NCBI GenBank assembly: GCA_963824275.1
Contig: CAWGOT010000003.1
Span: 868,001-932,000, forward strand
Direction: 5' to 3'
Length of the DNA: 64,000 nt
Source of the DNA: JANXQG01 sp963824275
GTDB taxonomy: Bacteria > Planctomycetota > Planctomycetia > Pirellulales > Thermoguttaceae
The notes under the pieces: generated by a model
Databases searched by the model: none
Told to the model about the DNA's origin: nothing
Seen by the model: only the letters and a program-made list of their open reading frames with translations
Shown: piece after piece, positions 37,373 to 47,639 of the stretch
How the letters are laid out: each line of letters starts with the position of its first letter
How positions within the stretch are numbered: the first letter of the stretch is position 1
Translations under genes and position numbers: made by a program

Positions 37373-38597
37373 ATGCCTTCCGTCAGTCGCACGGCCATGT
37401 TCGCCAAGATCCACAAGGTTCTGAAGAAGTACTACAAGCCGGTCGGCGCCGCCCGATGAGCGGACGGTGCTGGAGCAATGCTCTTTGCCTGCGTGCTGGA
37501 GGACGCCCGCTACGAACCGGCCGAGGAGGCCTTCGCGGCGCTGAAGCACACGTTCTACGACTGGAATGAAGTCCGCGTGACGTCGATTTCCGAACTCTCG
37601 GAGGTGATGGCGGTCCTGCCCGACCCGCGGGCGGCGGCCAACCGCATCAAGCGCGTGTTGCACAGCCATCTTCGAGGAGCTCTACTGCTTCGACCTGGAA
37701 GACAAACGGAAGAAGAACCTCGGCCCGACGGTCAAGTGGCTGGAAAAGATGGACGGCACGAGCCGCTTCGTCGTGGCCTACGTGGTCCAGGCGGCGCTGG
37801 GCGGTCATAGCATCCCCGTGGATGCGGGCACGATGGCCGCCTTCTGCGGGTCTTGGAGCTGGTCAGCGAAAAGGAAGCGGCCGCCGGCGAAGTGCCGGGC
37901 ATGGAACGGGCCATAGCCAAGAGCAAGGGCGTGGAGTTCGGCTCGCTGGTCCACCAGCTCGGCGCCGATTACCGGCCAATCCGTTTTCGCCGCAGGTCCG
38001 CGAGATACTGCTGGCCATCGACCCGGAGGCCTCGAAGCGGTTCCCCCAGCGTCGGCAGCCGCGGCCGGAACCCGCCGGCCCCGGCGAGCCGCCGTGCCGC
38101 CGCGCCGCCTGCCCCGCCCCCTCCGGCTGCCTCCGGGCGGAAGAAGAAGGCGGAACCGGCTGCCCCCAAGCCAACGGCGACAGAACCCAAGACGGCCGAG
38201 GGCAAGGCTGCCGAGAGCAAGGCGGAACCTAAGGTTGAAAGCAAGCCGGTGGAAAGCAAGGCTGCCGAAACGAAGCCGGCGGAAAGCAAGCCGTCGAAGC
38301 AAAGAAGGCGGTTGCTCGGCGAGCAAGAAAGCGGCTGAAGCCGCGCACGAACCGCGGGCCCCAGAGAAGCCGCACGAGAAACAACTTGAAAAGCCGCACG
38401 AGAAACAAGCCTGAGAAGCCGCACGAGAAGCAACCTGAGAAAAGCACGACAAGCCCTCCAAGCCCGAGAAGGCCGATCAAGCCGAGAAACAGTCCAAGGC
38501 CGAGAAGCCTGAGCGCGTCGAGAGACCCGAGAAGCGACCGGCGGCGGCGAAGACCCAGCCCGCCACGGATGGTCTTGGCAAACGCAAACCCCGGTAG
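37373..38597 (+). CDS. HhH-GPD/endonuclease III-like protein with Lys/Ala/Glu tail (many frameshifts)
   Basis: Joining frames gives MPSVSRTAMFAKIHKVLKKY, MLFACVLEDARYEPAEEAFA, VMAVLPDPRAAANRIKRVL, EELYCFDLEDKRKKNLGPTV and RFVVAYVVQAALGGHSIPVD, then KSKGVEFGSLVHQLGADY and NPFSPQVREILLAIDPEA. This is the helical layout of the HhH-GPD glycosylase superfamily as found in planctomycete genomes. I see no clear Fe-S cysteines and cannot confirm a catalytic lysine. A long low-complexity tail follows (KAAESKAEPKVESKPVESKA and similar). At least seven indels separate the pieces. The family call is moderate; the frame breaks look like sequence errors. Confidence 0.55.
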
Positions 38598-40988
38598 ATG
38601 TTCATGCATGACAGTCGATCACAAGCTCGCCGCCGCCAGCCACTGTTGATCCTGACCGCGGCGGTTCTTCGCGCTGGCTGCGGGCAGGCTGCTGGCGACC
38701 CCCGCAGCATCCGACTTTGACGACCTGCCCGCCCCCTTCGTCGCCAGCAAGGCTCGCAGCGAGGCCGAGATCGATCGCATCGAGGCGCTGGCCCATTTCG
38801 CCGCCGGGCGCGGACCTGCAGGAGCGGGGCGATTTTGCCCGGCCATTGCGGCACTTCGCCCGCGCCGATCGCTTGGATCCCGCCGCCACGGCCGCCCGCA
38901 ACAACCTGGTCCTTGCCGCGGTCGTCGAAAAGCGGATCCCCTTGGCCGTGCGCTATGCGGCTCAAAGGGGATCGATCCCTACGAGGTGGGCTACGAGGCC
39001 TTGTACGAGCTGGCCCTGTATCTGGGGAAAGAGGGCGAACTCGACCACGCCATCGAGTTCTACGAGAAGGCCTTGATCGCCGCGCACCCGAAGGGCAATG
39101 CGGCGGAAGCGCCGCCGATCCGCTGCGGCAACGAACGCGGAAGGTGCGGCCGATATTTTCATGCGCTTGGAGTTGGGCCGCCTTTACCATCTCACGCAAA
39201 GTACGCGAAGGCCGCCGAGCAATTCGTCCGCGTCAACGAAGCCCTGGAACATCCCGACCGTTTCGGCCTTGACGAGCAGACGGCGAAAGCTGCTGCTGGG
39301 CGACCCGCCGGGCGAGTGCTACGAACTGTTCGGCGAGGCGTTCCTCTTGAGCCGACCGGTTTGCCGAGGCCGAGGCGGCCTTCCGCAAGTCGCAATCATT
39401 GCGCCGAAACGACGCCCTGCTGAAATTCAATCTGGCCCGCATCGCCGCCCGCCGCGGCCAGGCGGCGGAAGCGCTGGCCGAATTGCAGCCGTATCTCGAC
39501 ACGGGCTGACCAGCGAGGGCACGGCTCCGTACCAATTCCTGGCCGACGTGCTGAAGAAGCTCGGCAAGAAAAACGAGTTGTTGGACCGCTTGCAGAAGCT
39601 TCATGCGGCCGACGGGCAAATGTCGCTCTCGAGTTACTTCCTGGCCGGCAGTATCTCAAGGCCGGCAAGATGGACTTGGCCGAGCCGATCTACACTCGAG
39701 TTGTCGGTCCACGAACCCGGCGATGCTCGACCTAGCGAGCCCCTGGCGGAAATCTACCGCAAGGGGCGCCGGCCCGACAAGCTGCTGGCCTTGCTGGGCA
39801 AAGTCATGACCGCGACCGGCGAACGCTCGAGGCGCTGGGGACGGAGGAGATCAAGCGGTTGACGACCGACGCCGAGCTGTTCGCCGGGCTCGTCGAAGCC
39901 GGCCGCAAGAAGGCGCAAGGACGCCTGGGAAGCCCGAATATGCCGAGTTCTACGCTTGGGGGCCTTGGCCCAAGAGCGGAAGCAGTACGAAATGGCCGGC
40001 GAATTCTTCGAGTTGGCCTTGAAGGCCGACCCGATCGAAAGCGGCCGAGATCTTGCTGGCCTGGGGCATCGGCTCCTTGATCGACAACCGCACGGCAGAG
40101 GCGGTCAAGATTTTCCAGCGGGGGATTGGACCTAAGGTCATGCCGGACGGCAATCCCGGTTTCATTTCTATCTTCCACCTCTGGCGGCCGCGGCCCTGGC
40201 TGCCGGCGACCAGTACTCGAGCCGGCCTTGGCCGCCGCCGGCACCGCGGCGAAACTCGGCCCCGACTCGGCCCGCTTCGCGGCACAGAAGATGACTCGTC
40301 CCGCTCGCTACTGCCCGCCGGCGTATGAGAAGCTGTTGGACAATTCGGCGGCTTTCGTGCGGCCGGGCGTGACGAACGATGGTCGTCGGAATGGTGGCGA
40401 AGAGCCACTGGGGAACCCGTCTGCGGGTCGCCGGTTCGACGGCCGCCAGAAAGACGATTCGGTTTGCTGCCGAGCGGAACCCTGGAAACGTCGCTGGCCC
40501 TCCGCGAGGCCCGGCTTGGGCTGTCGGCCGTCTGCGTCAACCTGGGGCGGCTGGAGGAGGCCGAAGAGTGGCTTGAAGAAGTGCTGGACGAATATCCCGA
40601 CGACCTCGGGGCCGACAACGATCTGGGCTTCCTCTGGGCCGACGAGAACAAACGCCTCGACCGGGCCTTGAAGATGATCAAGGTGGCCGTCGCCGCCGAG
40701 CCGGACAACCGGGCCTATCTCGACAGCCTGGGCTGGGTCTACTATCGCCTCGGGCGTTTTCCCGAGGCGGTTGCCGAACTGGAGAAGGCGGTCGACGAAA
40801 AGCAGCCGGACGGCACGGTCCTCGACCACCTGGGCGATGCCTACGAGAAGCTCGGCCGCCACAGCGATGCGGTGGCCGCCTGGCAGCGGGCCAAGGCGGC
40901 CCTGGAGAAGGACAAGGAAGCGGAGAAGGCCCGGAAAGTGGCGGACAAAATAAATCCGAAATCCGAAACTCGAAATCCGCGACCATGA
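38598..40988 (+). CDS. Secreted TPR-repeat protein (at least 15 frameshifts)
   Basis: The start ATG directly follows the previous stop. A signal-like start (QPLLILTAAVL) leads into tetratricopeptide repeats, for example ARPLRHFARADRLDPAATAA, YELALYLGKEGELDHAIEFY, YAKAAEQFVRVNEALEHPD and LGWVYYRLGRFPEAVAELEK. The frame changes about every 25-150 bases up to 40460, then stays clean to the end. Between shifts the codons remain protein-like without stops. Joined length would be about 795 residues. The C-terminus runs into the intergenic heptad repeat. Probably a periplasmic or envelope protein-interaction scaffold. Confidence 0.7.
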
Positions 40989-41150
40989 GTACATGGTGCC
41001 CGATTCAAAACCAAAAACATAATGACTAAAACGTCGTTGGCAGACGCAGATGAATCCAAGGTAGTGCGGCAGTTGTTTTGAACCTTAATTATTTTGATTT
41101 TGAATTTGTTTCGGATTTCGGATTTGAGATTTCGGATTTTTCCTCCCCCT
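40945..41150. repeat. Inverted heptad repeat before yebC
   Basis: aatccga words at about 40951-40977 face ttcggat words at about 41106-41140, as in the infB-rbfA gap. Between them sits a ccatgagtacatggtgcccg motif (about 40982-41003) related to ones near 2.7 kb and 60.4 kb. Confidence 0.7.
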
Positions 41151-41178
41151 TCCTCTCGGCAAGATCGCAAAAACTCCG

Positions 41179-41184
41179 TATAAT
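41179..41184 (+). promoter_or_regulatory. Possible -10 box of yebC
   Basis: TATAAT 26 bases before the ATG, after a T-rich to C-rich stretch. No recognisable -35 box. The aggag ribosome site at 41199-41203 supports the start. Confidence 0.35.
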
Positions 41185-41210
41185 TCACGCATCTTCACAG
41201 GAGCTATAGT

Positions 41211-41963
41211 ATGTCGGGTCATTCGCATTGGGCAACGATCAAACACAAGAAGGCTGCGGTTGACGCCAAGCGCGGCAAGCTCTGGAGCAAGCTGGCCAAG
41301 GCCATCATCGTGGCCGCCAAGCACGGCGGTGGCGACCCCGACCAGAACCTCCGCCTCCGCTATGCCATCGACGACGCCAAGGCCAGCGGCATCCCCAAGG
41401 ACAATATCCAGCGGGCCATCAAAACCGGCACCGGCGAGCTGGCGGGCGACAGCCTCGAGGAAATCATCTACGAGGGCTACGGCGCCGGCGGCGTGGCGGT
41501 GCTCTGCGAGATTCTCACCAACAATCGCAACCGCACCGCGCCGGAGGTCCGCAAGATCTTCGAGCTCTCCAGCGGCAAGCTCGGCAGCACCGGCTGCGTA
41601 GCCTGGATGTTCGAGAACAAAGGGCTGTTCCTCGTGCCCGGCAGCTCGATCGACGAGGACAAGCTCCTGGAGATTGCCATTGAAGCCGGCGCCGACGACG
41701 TGCAACTCACCGGCGACAAGTTCGAGGTGACCTGCGATCCGGTCAAATACCGCGAGGTGGCCGAGGGCCTGGCCAAGGCCGAAGTCAAGATCGAGGCCAC
41801 GCAAATCACGCGGATCGCGAAGAACATGGTCGACATCACCGATCCGGACGAAGCCCGCAAAATATTGAAGCTCATCGACGCGCTCGACGACCACGACGAC
41901 GTGCAGAGCGTGTCGTCGAACTTCAATATTCCCGACGAGGTGATGGCGCAGGTAGGGGAGTGA
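41211..41963 (+). CDS. yebC: YebC/PmpR-family (TACO1-like) protein
   Basis: 250 residues, clean frame. It has the family opening MSGHSHWATIKHKKAAVDAK, the central IIYEGYGAGGVAVLCEILTN and NRTAPEVRKIF, and the C-terminal ILKLIDALDDHDDVQSVSSN. YebC proteins were long annotated as transcriptional regulators; homologues also assist translation of proline-rich stretches (family knowledge). An aggag site lies 7 bases before the ATG. It converges with the DUF4159 gene with only 2 bases between stops. Confidence 0.96.
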   Translation: MSGHSHWATIKHKKAAVDAKRGKLWSKLAKAIIVAAKHGGGDPDQNLRLRYAIDDAKASGIPKDNIQRAIKTGTGELAGDSLEEIIYEGYGAGGVAVLCEILTNNRNRTAPEVRKIFELSSGKLGSTGCVAWMFENKGLFLVPGSSIDEDKLLEIAIEAGADDVQLTGDKFEVTCDPVKYREVAEGLAKAEVKIEATQITRIAKNMVDITDPDEARKILKLIDALDDHDDVQSVSSNFNIPDEVMAQVGE

Positions 41964-41965
41964 GC

Positions 41966-44438
41966 CTACTGCTGAATCCCATAGCTCAGGATGTTCAGTC
42001 CGATGCGGGCGGCGTCTTCGCGGGAGTAGCCGCGGCATTCCATCGAGTCGTGCTTCTCCAAGGCGCAGCTCAGATCGAACTCCGAGAAAATCACCCCCCA
42101 ACGGTCGCCGAAGCGAATGCCCTTCAACTCCGGCGGAACGGGGCGCAGGGCCGATTTCGGCGGCTCGCCCGGCCGGCCCGGCAAGGGGTCGCGGCGCATG
42201 ACGGTGGCGAGATTGAAGCCGTACTTGTCGGTCCACAGCGGATCGCGGGGCGAGATCTCCACCAGCGGGTTCTTGGGGAAGATCAGACCCATCTCGCGGC
42301 GGAACGACTCGGCAAAGGCCTCGTTGCCGCAAATCGCGTCGGCAAACAACAGCCCTCTCCGCTCGACAAACGTCCGCAACGCCTGCCGTTCGCCGTCGAT
42401 CAGGCGGAAGGCGTTGCGGCCGTGCATGAAGACGACCGCGTAGTCGTAGAGGGCCGGATCCTGCATGTTGATGAGCTTGGGATTCGTTTCGACGCGGATC
42501 TTCAGATCGTGGCCGGCCTGCTCCATGAGGTTCGCCAAGGCCCGCGGCGCGGCATCGCAACCGCCGGGATGCTCCAGCTTGGCGACGGCGAACTTGCCCC
42601 GCTCAATCGGGTCTTTGGGTCCCAAGTCGATCATCTTCGCGCATGAAGTACTCCTTGGGCTTCAAGTCGCGGTTGGTGGCGTAAGCCAGCACGTTGATGC
42701 CGATCGCCAGGCCGCCCTCGATCTTCTCCTTCACGGCGGCACTGTAGTTTTCCCGCATGCCGCCCCGCGACAGCTCCCACAGCGTGGCCAGCGAGGGCTT
42801 GGGATCACCGGGCGGATCGCTGGGGGCATAGACCACGCTCGTGCGGCAGCCGTAGTCGATCCCCAGCAGCAAGCGGACCTGGTCGGGCGGGATCTTCTGC
42901 TCGGCGATCCAGATCGGATGCGAGGCGTCGAGCGGTTTGAAGCGATACTCGGGCTTCTCGAAGACCAGGGCCATGAGGTCGCGGAATCCCTTGTCGAAGT
43001 CGCTGGAGCAGCCCTCGCCGTCGGCAAAGATGAAGCCGCCGCGGTCGACGTAGTCGCGGAGGTTGGCGGCCAGCCTCTGCCGTTTTTCCACGCTCTCCGG
43101 CAGGGGATTGCCGCCGCCGGAGAAGAACAGGACGGGCACCTGCAGGAGGTCGTCGACCGAGGCCTCGTCCAGATCGATCGTCTGCCAGGTCAGTTCCTTC
43201 TGCCACTTCGATTCGACGTAGATCGTCAGGTTGTTGACGTCGCGGCGGTGGCGATTCCAATCGATGTCCTTCCGCGGCAGCCCGGCCCGCGACGGGGAGG
43301 GCGACCGATACTCCGCCTTGGCCATGAGCACGGGCCAGCGCCCCTTGGAGAGGAAGAGCAAGGCCAGGCTGGTGGCAACGTCTTCGTTGTTTTCGGCGGT
43401 CATGGCCCCCTTCCACGAGTTCCGCGAAACGACGGGGCCGATGGCCTGAACAAGGTACTTGGCCCCTTCGCGATACCAATCGTAGGGGCCGAACTTCCGC
43501 CGCGCGGTGAGCCGTCCGGCCCGCTCCAGCCCGTAGAGATAATAGTAATGCCAGAGCGGACTGTCGGTTTGCATCACGGGCGGGTTGGTCTTGACGGAGA
43601 AGTGATTCGCCAGCCATTTGACGCCGCGGTCGATGTTCTGTTGGTCCTCCGAGGAGGCCTGGTAGCAACCGTCGATCTGCTCGCCGATGACCTTGGCGTC
43701 CGGCTCGTGGAGCATGTCGCCGGAAATCACCAGGCAGGAAATGCCGGCGCAGGTCATGCTGCCGGTGCTCAGCGCCCCCTTGTAGTAGGCCCAGGAGCCG
43801 TTGTCGGGGGACTGGTTATAGCTCCAATATTTGTGGGCGCGTTCCCAGGTCTCGCGCTGGATCGTGAGTTTGATTTGGCCGGTTTCGGCCACACGCGCGG
43901 CCTCATACAAGGCCAATAGCGCGAACTGGCTGTTCGAACCGTCGCCGTTGCTGGGCGGGATCGGATAGGTCCAGCCACCGACGCGGTCCGCCGGCCCGGT
44001 CTTGATCTGCGTCTTTTCGAGCCATTCGACGTTGCGGACAATGATGTCCGCGTCGAGGACCGGGGTTGCACGGCAAAGGACCATGGTTTGCAGAGAAATG
44101 ACATAGGTCGTCGCCCTGTCCATGTCCGAGCCCGCCGGCAGCGTGCGGACGTAGGCCAGCGCCTTGGCGACGTGCTTTTCCTGCGGACTCTCGCCGGCGT
44201 TGAGCAGGGCCAGCGTGCAGAGGGCGGTCACTCCGCCCTGGTAGTTATAATACTGGCCCTCGTTGTATTCCGACCACGTTCCGTTTGCCCGCTGCGTCGA
44301 TTCGAGATACCGAATACCGAGATTCAGGGCGTTGCGAACGTCGTCGGGCGACAGATCGGTCCCGTCAACCGTTACAGCCCTGGCAGTCGGTACAATCAGA
44401 AGCATGCAGGCCAGGACGGCGAGAAGCGGAGTTTTCAT
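41966..44438 (-). CDS. Exported DUF4159 protein with an N-terminal cyclase-like helical domain (one frameshift)
   Basis: Starts with a signal peptide (MKTPLLAVLACMLLIVPTARA). Residues about 30-420 form alpha-toroid-like repeats as in prenyltransferase/squalene-cyclase folds (GIRYLESTQRANGTW, VEWLEKTQI, GSWAYYKGALS). A DUF4159 module follows (VPVLFFSGGGNPLPESVEKR, LRDYVDRGGFIFADGEGCSS). A one-base shift near 42620 joins it to a second DUF4159 module (ALYDYAVVFMHGRNAFRLID, ERRGLLFADAICGNEAF). Total about 825 residues. DUF4159 proteins commonly accompany MoxR/BatA operons, as here, where moxR diverges from this gene. The function is unknown; location is periplasmic by inference. Confidence 0.8.
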
Positions 44439-44483
44439 TATTTGCCTCGGCAGGGGAAAAGCGTGCGGCTAGCACGACACAAG

Positions 44484-44489
44484 TATAAT
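44484..44489 (+). promoter_or_regulatory. Possible -10 box ahead of moxR
   Basis: TATAAT in the divergent gap between the DUF4159 gene and moxR, about 110 bases before the moxR start. The -35 region is not recognisable. Confidence 0.3.
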
Positions 44490-44597
44490 AGATTTCAGCA
44501 GTTATGCGGGCAAATGGGGGGGCCGGCGGATGGGCATTTCGGTCCCCATAGGTTACAATTCAGGGATCCCGCTGAATTACAGTATAAAGGATTTCCG

Positions 44598-45659
44598 TTG
44601 GCAACTTCCACACCAAGCACCCCTCCCACGCCCGCGCCCGTGGCCAAGTCCCGCAGTCTGGGCGACGTTCTCCAGGAATTCAGCCAGCATCGCCGGCTGA
44701 TGCAGGAAGAACTGCAGAAGGTGATCGTCGGCCAGGACGACGTCATCGAGCAGATCTTCGCCGCCATTTTCACCCGCGGCCACTGCCTGCTGGTCGGCGT
44801 GCCGGGCCTGGCCAAGACCTTGATGGTCAGCACCCTGGCCCGAATCCTCGACATCCCCTTCAAGCGGATCCAGTTCACGCCCGACCTCATGCCCTCGGAC
44901 ATCACCGGCACCAACGTGCTGGAGGAAGACGACAAGGGGCGGCGGGATTTCCGCTTCGTCGAGGGGCCGATCTTCACCAACATCCTGCTGGCCGACGAAA
45001 TCAACCGCACGCCGCCCAAGACGCAGGCCGCCCTGCTCCAGGCCATGCAGGAACGCGAGGTCACCGTCGGCCAGACGACCTACCCCCTGCCCGATCCGTT
45101 CTTCACCATCGCCACGCAGAACCCGATCGAGCAGGAAGGCACCTATCCGCTGCCCGAGGCCCAGTTGGACCGCTTCATGTTCAACATCAAGGTCGATTAT
45201 CCCACCCTGGACGAGGAAGAGCGGATCCTCGCCCAGACGACCCGCGGCGAGAAGGTCGAGGTCCGCAAGATCCTCTCCGGCAAGGCGATCGTGAACCTGC
45301 AAGGGCTGGTCGGCAAGGTGGCGGTGAGCGAGTACATCGTGCAATACGTGGCCCGGCTGGTGCGATCGACGCGGCCCAAGGACGACTCCGCGCCGAAGTT
45401 CGTGCAGGAGCTGGTCGACTGGGGCGCCGGCCCTCGCGCAGGGCAGTTCCTCATCCAGGGCGGCAAGGCCCTGGCCGCCATGGACGGGCGGTTCTCCGTG
45501 GCCATCGAGGACGTGCAGAAGGTGGCCATGCCCGTGCTGCGGCACCGCATCTCGACCAACTTCCAGGCCCAGGCCGAGGGCATGAACAACGAGGACCTGA
45601 TTGCCCGGTTGGTGCGTGAGACGCCGCCGCCGGTGATACCGAAGTATGAGAAGGGATGA
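44598..45659 (+). CDS. MoxR-family AAA+ ATPase
   Basis: 353 residues from TTG 44598 (MATSTPSTPP), preceded by an aaagga site. A longer frame upstream has no family similarity. Motifs: Walker A LVGVPGLAKTLM, Walker B ILLADEINRTPPKTQ, sensor-1 FTIATQNPIEQEGTYPLPEA and DRFMFNIKVDYP, all typical MoxR. MoxR ATPases act as chaperones for VWA-domain proteins (family knowledge). The DUF58, BatA-like and VWA genes downstream are the expected partners. Confidence 0.94.
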   Translation: MATSTPSTPPTPAPVAKSRSLGDVLQEFSQHRRLMQEELQKVIVGQDDVIEQIFAAIFTRGHCLLVGVPGLAKTLMVSTLARILDIPFKRIQFTPDLMPSDITGTNVLEEDDKGRRDFRFVEGPIFTNILLADEINRTPPKTQAALLQAMQEREVTVGQTTYPLPDPFFTIATQNPIEQEGTYPLPEAQLDRFMFNIKVDYPTLDEEERILAQTTRGEKVEVRKILSGKAIVNLQGLVGKVAVSEYIVQYVARLVRSTRPKDDSAPKFVQELVDWGAGPRAGQFLIQGGKALAAMDGRFSVAIEDVQKVAMPVLRHRISTNFQAQAEGMNNEDLIARLVRETPPPVIPKYEKG

Positions 45660-45720
45660 GAGATGAGGGATGAAGGATGAGAGATACAGATACTGGACAA
45701 GGGATGAGGGATAAGAGATG
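45657..45720. repeat. Heptad repeats after moxR
   Basis: Words of gagatga, gggatga and aggatga type. The following gene's ATG lies inside the array. Confidence 0.8.
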
Positions 45721-46134
45721 AGAGATCAAAACCAGATGAACCGCCGCGTTGAGCGGCCGCATCAGAAACTTGAAGTCTATCGGATCGCGCATGCTTTGGG
45801 ACTTCGCGTCCACGCGCTTTCGCTTAAGCTGCCAAAGCACGAAATGTACGAGGAAGGATCGCAGTCGCGGCGGTCAAGCAAGAGCGTGTCGGCGCAAGTG
45901 GTTGAGGGGCACGCACTCCGACAATACAAAGCCGAGTACCTCCACTATCTCGGCCGCGCCTATGCCAGCGCGGAAGAGACCATCGAGCACCTCGAATACC
46001 TGTTGGAAACCGGCTCCGCAAGTCGCGTCGAAAACGAGTGTAACGCGCTGGTCGAAGAATACGCGGTGCTTTGCCGAAAGTTGTTCAACTACATGTCGTC
46101 CGTAGAAAAGGAACACGACCCGAAGAGGGGATGA
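45718..46134 (+). CDS. Four-helix bundle (S23/IVP-type) protein
   Basis: 138 residues (or 132 from the second ATG at 45736, MNRRVERPHQ, the more family-like start). The pattern LEVYRIAHALGLRVHALSLK, SRRSSKSVSAQVVEGHALRQ and YLHYLGRAYASAEETIEHLE matches the S23 four-helix family. This family is often encoded in ribosomal intervening sequences or as stand-alone genes in planctomycetes. Function unknown. It interrupts the MoxR-DUF58 pair and is surrounded by heptad arrays, which suggests later insertion. Confidence 0.85.
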   Translation: MRDQNQMNRRVERPHQKLEVYRIAHALGLRVHALSLKLPKHEMYEEGSQSRRSSKSVSAQVVEGHALRQYKAEYLHYLGRAYASAEETIEHLEYLLETGSASRVENECNALVEEYAVLCRKLFNYMSSVEKEHDPKRG

Positions 46135-46430
46135 GGGACGAGGGATGAGAGATGAGAGATGAGAGATAAGAGATAAGAGATAAGAGATAAGAGATAAGAG
46201 ATGAGGGATAAGAGGGACGTCTGCGGAAGTCCAATCCCTCATCCCTCATCCCTCATCCCTCATCCCTCATCCCTCATCCCTCATCCTTCATCCCTCATCC
46301 TTCATCCCTCATCCCTCATCCCTCATCCCTCATCCTTCATCCTTCATCCCTCATCCTTCATCCCTCATCCTTCATCCTTCATCCCTCATCCTTCATCTCT
46401 CATCCCTCATCCTTCATCCTTCCCCCCATG
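46131..46430. repeat. Large inverted heptad arrays
   Basis: Purine-rich gagataa/gagatga words (about 46136-46213) are followed by about 27 pyrimidine-rich tccctca/tccttca words (about 46232-46424). The two could pair into a long hairpin. The DUF58 start codon follows within a few bases, so the array forms its 5' leader. Confidence 0.9.
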
Positions 46431-47324
46431 CCGTCCGCCGAACAGTACCTGAAGCCTGAAGTCATCCGCCAGATCAAGCGGCTCGACCTTCGCGCGCAAT
46501 TCATTGTGCGGGGCTTCCTGCACGGCCTGCACGCCAGCCCTTTCCACGGCTTCTCGGTCGAGTTCAGCGAACATCGCAAGTACACGCCCGGCGACGATCC
46601 CAAGGATATCGACTGGCTGATCTACGCCAAGACCGACAAATACTACATCAAGAAATTCGAGGCCGAGACCAACATTACAGGTTACGTGATGATGGATCTC
46701 AGCCGTTCGATGGGCTACACCTATCAGCAGGAGATGACCAAGTTCGATTACTCGATCTGCCTGGCGGCCGCGCTCTGCTACTTGATGATCCATCAGCAGG
46801 ACCCGGTGGGCTTGATCACCTTCGACACGCAGATCCGCAGTTGCCTCAAGCCGCAGGCCCGCCGCGGCCACCTGGGCGACATGCTCTCGCTCTTGGCCAA
46901 CCTCAAGCCGGAGGGCGAGACGGACATCGCCCAGAGCATCGTGCAGATGGCGGCCATGCTGCGTCATGCCAGCCTGGTCATGATCTTCTCCGATCTCTTG
47001 AGCGAGCCGGCGCCGGTGCTCGACGCCCTGTATCGCCTGCGGCATGGCGGGCACGACGTGATCCTCTTCCACGTCTTGGACGAGGCCGAGGTGCGGTTTC
47101 CGTTCCGCGGCATGGTCGAGTTGGAAGACCCCGAGGACCATCGCCGCCTGGCGTTGGACGCCGACGCCTTCCGTGCGGATTATCTGGCCGAGGTCGAGTC
47201 GTTCCGGGCCACGTATCGCCGCGAGTGCTCGCAGGCGCGGATCGACTACGTGCCGATCGACACCAGCATGCAATTCGACCGGGCCCTGACGGAGTATTTG
47301 GTGAATCGCGCGTCGCGGGGGTGA
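46428..47324 (+). CDS. DUF58 domain protein
   Basis: 298 residues, cytosolic. The DUF58 hallmark EHRKYTPGDDPKDIDWLIYA lies at about residues 48-67. A degenerate VWA-like fold follows (YVMMDLSRSMGYT with the DxSxS metal site, then SLVMIFSDLLSE). DUF58 proteins work with MoxR ATPases and BatA/VWA membrane proteins. The ATG lies at the end of a heptad array with no clear ribosome site. Confidence 0.93.
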   Translation: MPSAEQYLKPEVIRQIKRLDLRAQFIVRGFLHGLHASPFHGFSVEFSEHRKYTPGDDPKDIDWLIYAKTDKYYIKKFEAETNITGYVMMDLSRSMGYTYQQEMTKFDYSICLAAALCYLMIHQQDPVGLITFDTQIRSCLKPQARRGHLGDMLSLLANLKPEGETDIAQSIVQMAAMLRHASLVMIFSDLLSEPAPVLDALYRLRHGGHDVILFHVLDEAEVRFPFRGMVELEDPEDHRRLALDADAFRADYLAEVESFRATYRRECSQARIDYVPIDTSMQFDRALTEYLVNRASRG

Positions 47325-47335
47325 GAGATTTGGGT

Positions 47336-47600
47336 CCAGACCCCATCCAGCTTGCCTGGATGGTGAACAAGATTGAAGGCTAAAGTGCGATCCCTATCAA
47401 CGATAGACCCCATCCAGCTTGCCTGGATGGTGAATCAGATTGATGGCTACAAACCGCGTGCCCGCTGTCAACCGCCTTCACCGTCCAGACAAGCTGGGTG
47501 GGGTCGTGCTGGGTTGCACGTTGCGGCCCGTGGTAGCCTTCAATCTTGTTCACCACCCGCACCCAGAGGGTACCCGGCCGGGTGGGGTCGCGACCGTACG
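47336..47600. repeat. Direct and inverted intergenic repeats
   Basis: A unit of about 44 bases (agaccccatccagcttgcct, then ggatggtgaa and nagattgang-gct) occurs at 47338-47381 and 47405-47448. Inverted partial copies follow at 47471-47506 and 47535-47558. The internal atccag/ctggat also pairs. No gene is visible in this gap of about 310 bases. Confidence 0.8.
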
Positions 47601-47639
47601 CCGAACCCTGATTACCGTCCCGTCCCCCTTTGAACCCCC

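Noticed and set aside
46201..46452. Open frame of IPHPSSL repeats
   Set aside because: Pure translation of the CT-rich heptad array.
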